This document shows, one piece after another, positions 62,183-64,000 of a stretch of DNA of 64,000 nt. The stretch is taken from the NCBI GenBank assembly GCA_002101905.1, contig LQPU01000032.1, positions 186,001 to 250,000 of the forward strand. Direction: 5' to 3'. Under the pieces are notes generated by a model, which did no database searches, was not told where the DNA came from, and was given only the letters and a program-made list of their open reading frames with translations. Both the position numbers and the translations under genes were made by a program. The first letter of the stretch is position 1. Each line of letters starts with the position of its first letter. This DNA comes from Mycobacterium shimoidei (GTDB taxonomy: Bacteria > Actinomycetota > Actinomycetes > Mycobacteriales > Mycobacteriaceae).

Positions 62183-64000
62183 ATGCTGGCTGGTCTTGCA
62201 CTGGGCTCGGAGATCAAGCGGTTCGGCCGCAGCCGGATGACGCGGGCCGCGATCGTGGTGCTGATGCTGCTGCCCCTCGTCTACGGGGCGCTGTATCTGT
62301 GGGCGTTTTGGGATCCGTTCGGCCACGTGAACAAAATGCCCGTAGCGCTGGTCAACGCCGACCGCGGTGCCGTCGTTTCCGGGCAACGGCTAAATGTCGG
62401 CGATGAGATCGCCAAGGGCCTGACCGCTGACAGCGACCTGGACTGGCATGTCGTGGATGCCGAGCAGGCACGCAGCGGAGTCGACCACGGCAAGTACTAC
62501 TTCATGCTCGAATTGCCGCCGGACTTCAGCGAAGCAATCGCGTCGCCGGTGACCGGGCACCCTAAAAAAGCCGATCTGATCGCCGTGTACAACGACGCCA
62601 ACAACTACATCTCGTCAAGCATCGGCCGCACCGCCGTCGACCAGGTCCTCAACGCGGTATCGACGCGGATCTCCGGACAGGCAGTCAACCAGGTGCTGTC
62701 GGTCGTCGTCTCGTCCGGTGCGGGCATCAAGCAGGCTGCCGACGGGGCCCAACGACTCGCCGACGGCGCGGCTCAGGTCGACGGCGGTGCCGGGCAACTG
62801 GCGACCGGCCTGCACACTGCCCGGTCCGGATCAGCGCAGCTGGCTGCCGGCGCCAAGCAGCTCTCCGATGGGATCAACCAGGCCACCGACCCACTGCTCG
62901 CGGTGGCCAAAGTGCTGTCCGCGGTAAGTGGCAGCACCAGTGCGATCCAGCAAGTCGCCGACCAGATCGATGGGATCGCCGCGGCTCAGGACGCCGCCGC
63001 AACCTCCTTGTCAGGGGTCATCGATCAGCTGTCGGTAAGCCAGGACCCGACAGCACGCAACGCCGTGGGAGCGCTGCACGGCATACAGGATCAGCTCCGG
63101 CAGCACCAGTTCACACCCCAGCTCCGCCAGCAGCTCACTGACGCGCAAAACGCCACCGGCCCAGTGAGATCCGCGCTCGACAGAGTCGGCAGCGGCGCGC
63201 AGGACCTGACCGACAAGATCACCCAACTACGCAACGGAGCCCAGCAGGTCGCCGCTGGCAACGCCGAATTGGCAAGCGGTATCGCCAAACTCGACGACGG
63301 CGCCCAGCAGCTGAAATCAGGCACCGCACAACTCAAGGCCGGGTCAGCCGAGCTCGCGGCCAAACTCGCCGACGGGGCCAAGCAGGTCCCCGACTGGACC
63401 ACCCAGCAGAAGAACGCCATCGCCGACACCATCGGCGGCCCGGTTCATCTGAAAGCCACACACGAGAACGCCGCACCCAACTTCGGCACCGGGATGGCGC
63501 CATTCTTTTTGACCCTCGCCTTGTTCTTCGGCGCGCTGGTGCTATGGATGGTGTTGCGACCCTTACAAAACCGTGCGATCGCCGCAGAAGTACTTGCGCT
63601 GCGCGTGGTGCTTGCCAGCTACCTGCCCGCAGCGGCCATCGGGATCATCCAAGCGATCATCTTGTACTGTGTGGTGCGCTTCGCGCTTGGAATGCACGCG
63701 GCCCATCCCGTCGGGATGCTCGTTTTCATGGTGCTGATCTCGTGCGCGTTCGTCGCCGCGACACAGGCGATCAACGCGCTCGTCGGCCCGGCGGTGGGCC
63801 GGGTGCTGATCATGGCCTTACTCATGCTGCAGCTCGTCAGCGCCGGCGGCATGTACCCGGTGGAAACCACCTCAAAACCGTTCCAGACCCTGCACCGCTT
63901 CGACCCGATGACCTTCGGTGTCAACGGGCTGCGGCAACTCATCCTCGGCGGTATCGATTTCCGGCTGTGGCAGGCGATTATCGCGCTGGTCGGCATATTG
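62183..64000 (+). CDS. YhgE/Pip-domain ABC-2-type membrane protein, cut by window edge
   Basis: Open to the right edge, 606 codons seen. An N-terminal helix (AAIVVLMLLPLVYGALYLWA) is followed by FWDPFGHVNKMPVALVNADR, the YhgE/Pip hallmark. A long outer helical region carries repeats of the type GAxQLxxG (DGAQRLADGAAQVDGG, GSAQLAAGAKQLSDG, ASGIAKLDDGAQQLKSG). The ABC-2 membrane part begins near MAPFFLTLALFFGALVLWMV and continues to the edge. Members act in ESX/phage-receptor-like envelope roles in Gram-positives. GGGAGG precedes the ATG. Paired with the degenerate ATPase upstream. Confidence 0.92.
   Translation, partial: MLAGLALGSEIKRFGRSRMTRAAIVVLMLLPLVYGALYLWAFWDPFGHVNKMPVALVNADRGAVVSGQRLNVGDEIAKGLTADSDLDWHVVDAEQARSGVDHGKYYFMLELPPDFSEAIASPVTGHPKKADLIAVYNDANNYISSSIGRTAVDQVLNAVSTRISGQAVNQVLSVVVSSGAGIKQAADGAQRLADGAAQVDGGAGQLATGLHTARSGSAQLAAGAKQLSDGINQATDPLLAVAKVLSAVSGSTSAIQQVADQIDGIAAAQDAAATSLSGVIDQLSVSQDPTARNAVGALHGIQDQLRQHQFTPQLRQQLTDAQNATGPVRSALDRVGSGAQDLTDKITQLRNGAQQVAAGNAELASGIAKLDDGAQQLKSGTAQLKAGSAELAAKLADGAKQVPDWTTQQKNAIADTIGGPVHLKATHENAAPNFGTGMAPFFLTLALFFGALVLWMVLRPLQNRAIAAEVLALRVVLASYLPAAAIGIIQAIILYCVVRFALGMHAAHPVGMLVFMVLISCAFVAATQAINALVGPAVGRVLIMALLMLQLVSAGGMYPVETTSKPFQTLHRFDPMTFGVNGLRQLILGGIDFRLWQAIIALVGIL

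Overview
The window is high-GC (roughly two thirds G+C by eye) and carries a gene set and order diagnostic of a Mycobacterium close to the chromosome origin: trxB, sigM, the MurJ-pseudokinase fusion, mutT4 and pcnA at the left, then homologues of M. tuberculosis Rv0036c to Rv0058 (leuS, ino1, ponA1, rpsF-ssb-rpsR-rplI, dnaB) and celA1. A free-standing PE-PPE-domain protein and several inserted lipid and amino-acid genes point to a non-tuberculous mycobacterium. I cannot name the species. Homology statements rest on recognising protein sequences and remembered gene order; no search was run.

Layout. 1-8265: minus-strand envelope and redox block (trxB start, a shortened SigM anti-sigma factor, sigM, murJ/mviN fusion, a large DUF6049-type envelope protein, mutT4), with 4-nt stop/start overlaps between the last three. 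8451-10435: pcnA and an Asp-rich repeat protein on the plus strand. 10491-10620: a 56-bp tandem repeat at the junction where left-arm order (Rv3913 down to Rv3906) meets right-arm order (Rv0036c upward); against M. tuberculosis this is an origin-spanning inversion breakpoint. 10599-18759: maleylpyruvate-isomerase-like protein, AT-richer PE-PPE serine hydrolase, MFS exporter, YqgE, small membrane protein, proline-rich Mtc28-type antigen, leuS. 18779-27268: SDR, MarR, polar amino-acid ABC transporter with a fused binding protein/permease, GntR, F420-dependent oxidoreductase, epimerase, alpha/beta hydrolase, ino1. 27318-33529: PadR, DUF1707 membrane protein, DUF5318 protein, ponA1, GT87-like glycosyltransferase. 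33715-37255: rpsF-ssb-rpsR-rplI and an intein-free dnaB.

From 37.5 kb the content is more accessory: GAF-LuxR regulator, an acyl-CoA dehydrogenase pair, PAP2 phosphatase/diacylglycerol-kinase fusion, fused HadA-HadB dehydratase, celA1 GH6 glycosidase, NUDIX hydrolase, MmpS-MmpL pair behind a palindromic operator candidate, flavin disulfide reductase and cupin divergent from a LysR regulator, secreted M15-like protein, class I fructose-bisphosphate aldolase, M42 aminopeptidase, amidase, SCPx-type thiolase with its DUF35 partner, a Baeyer-Villiger monooxygenase fused to an esterase, a LURP-one-like protein, and a degenerate ABC ATPase followed by a YhgE/Pip membrane protein that runs off the right end.

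Common themes are envelope construction (MurJ, PonA1, GT87, HadAB, MmpSL, YhgE) and lipid or ketone breakdown (FadE pair, thiolase/DUF35, monooxygenase-esterase). At least ten genes start with a TANNNT -10 hexamer placed 6-8 nt before the start codon, as expected for leaderless mRNAs. Two hairpin elements, each spanning 61 bp and with related arms, sit at gene ends.
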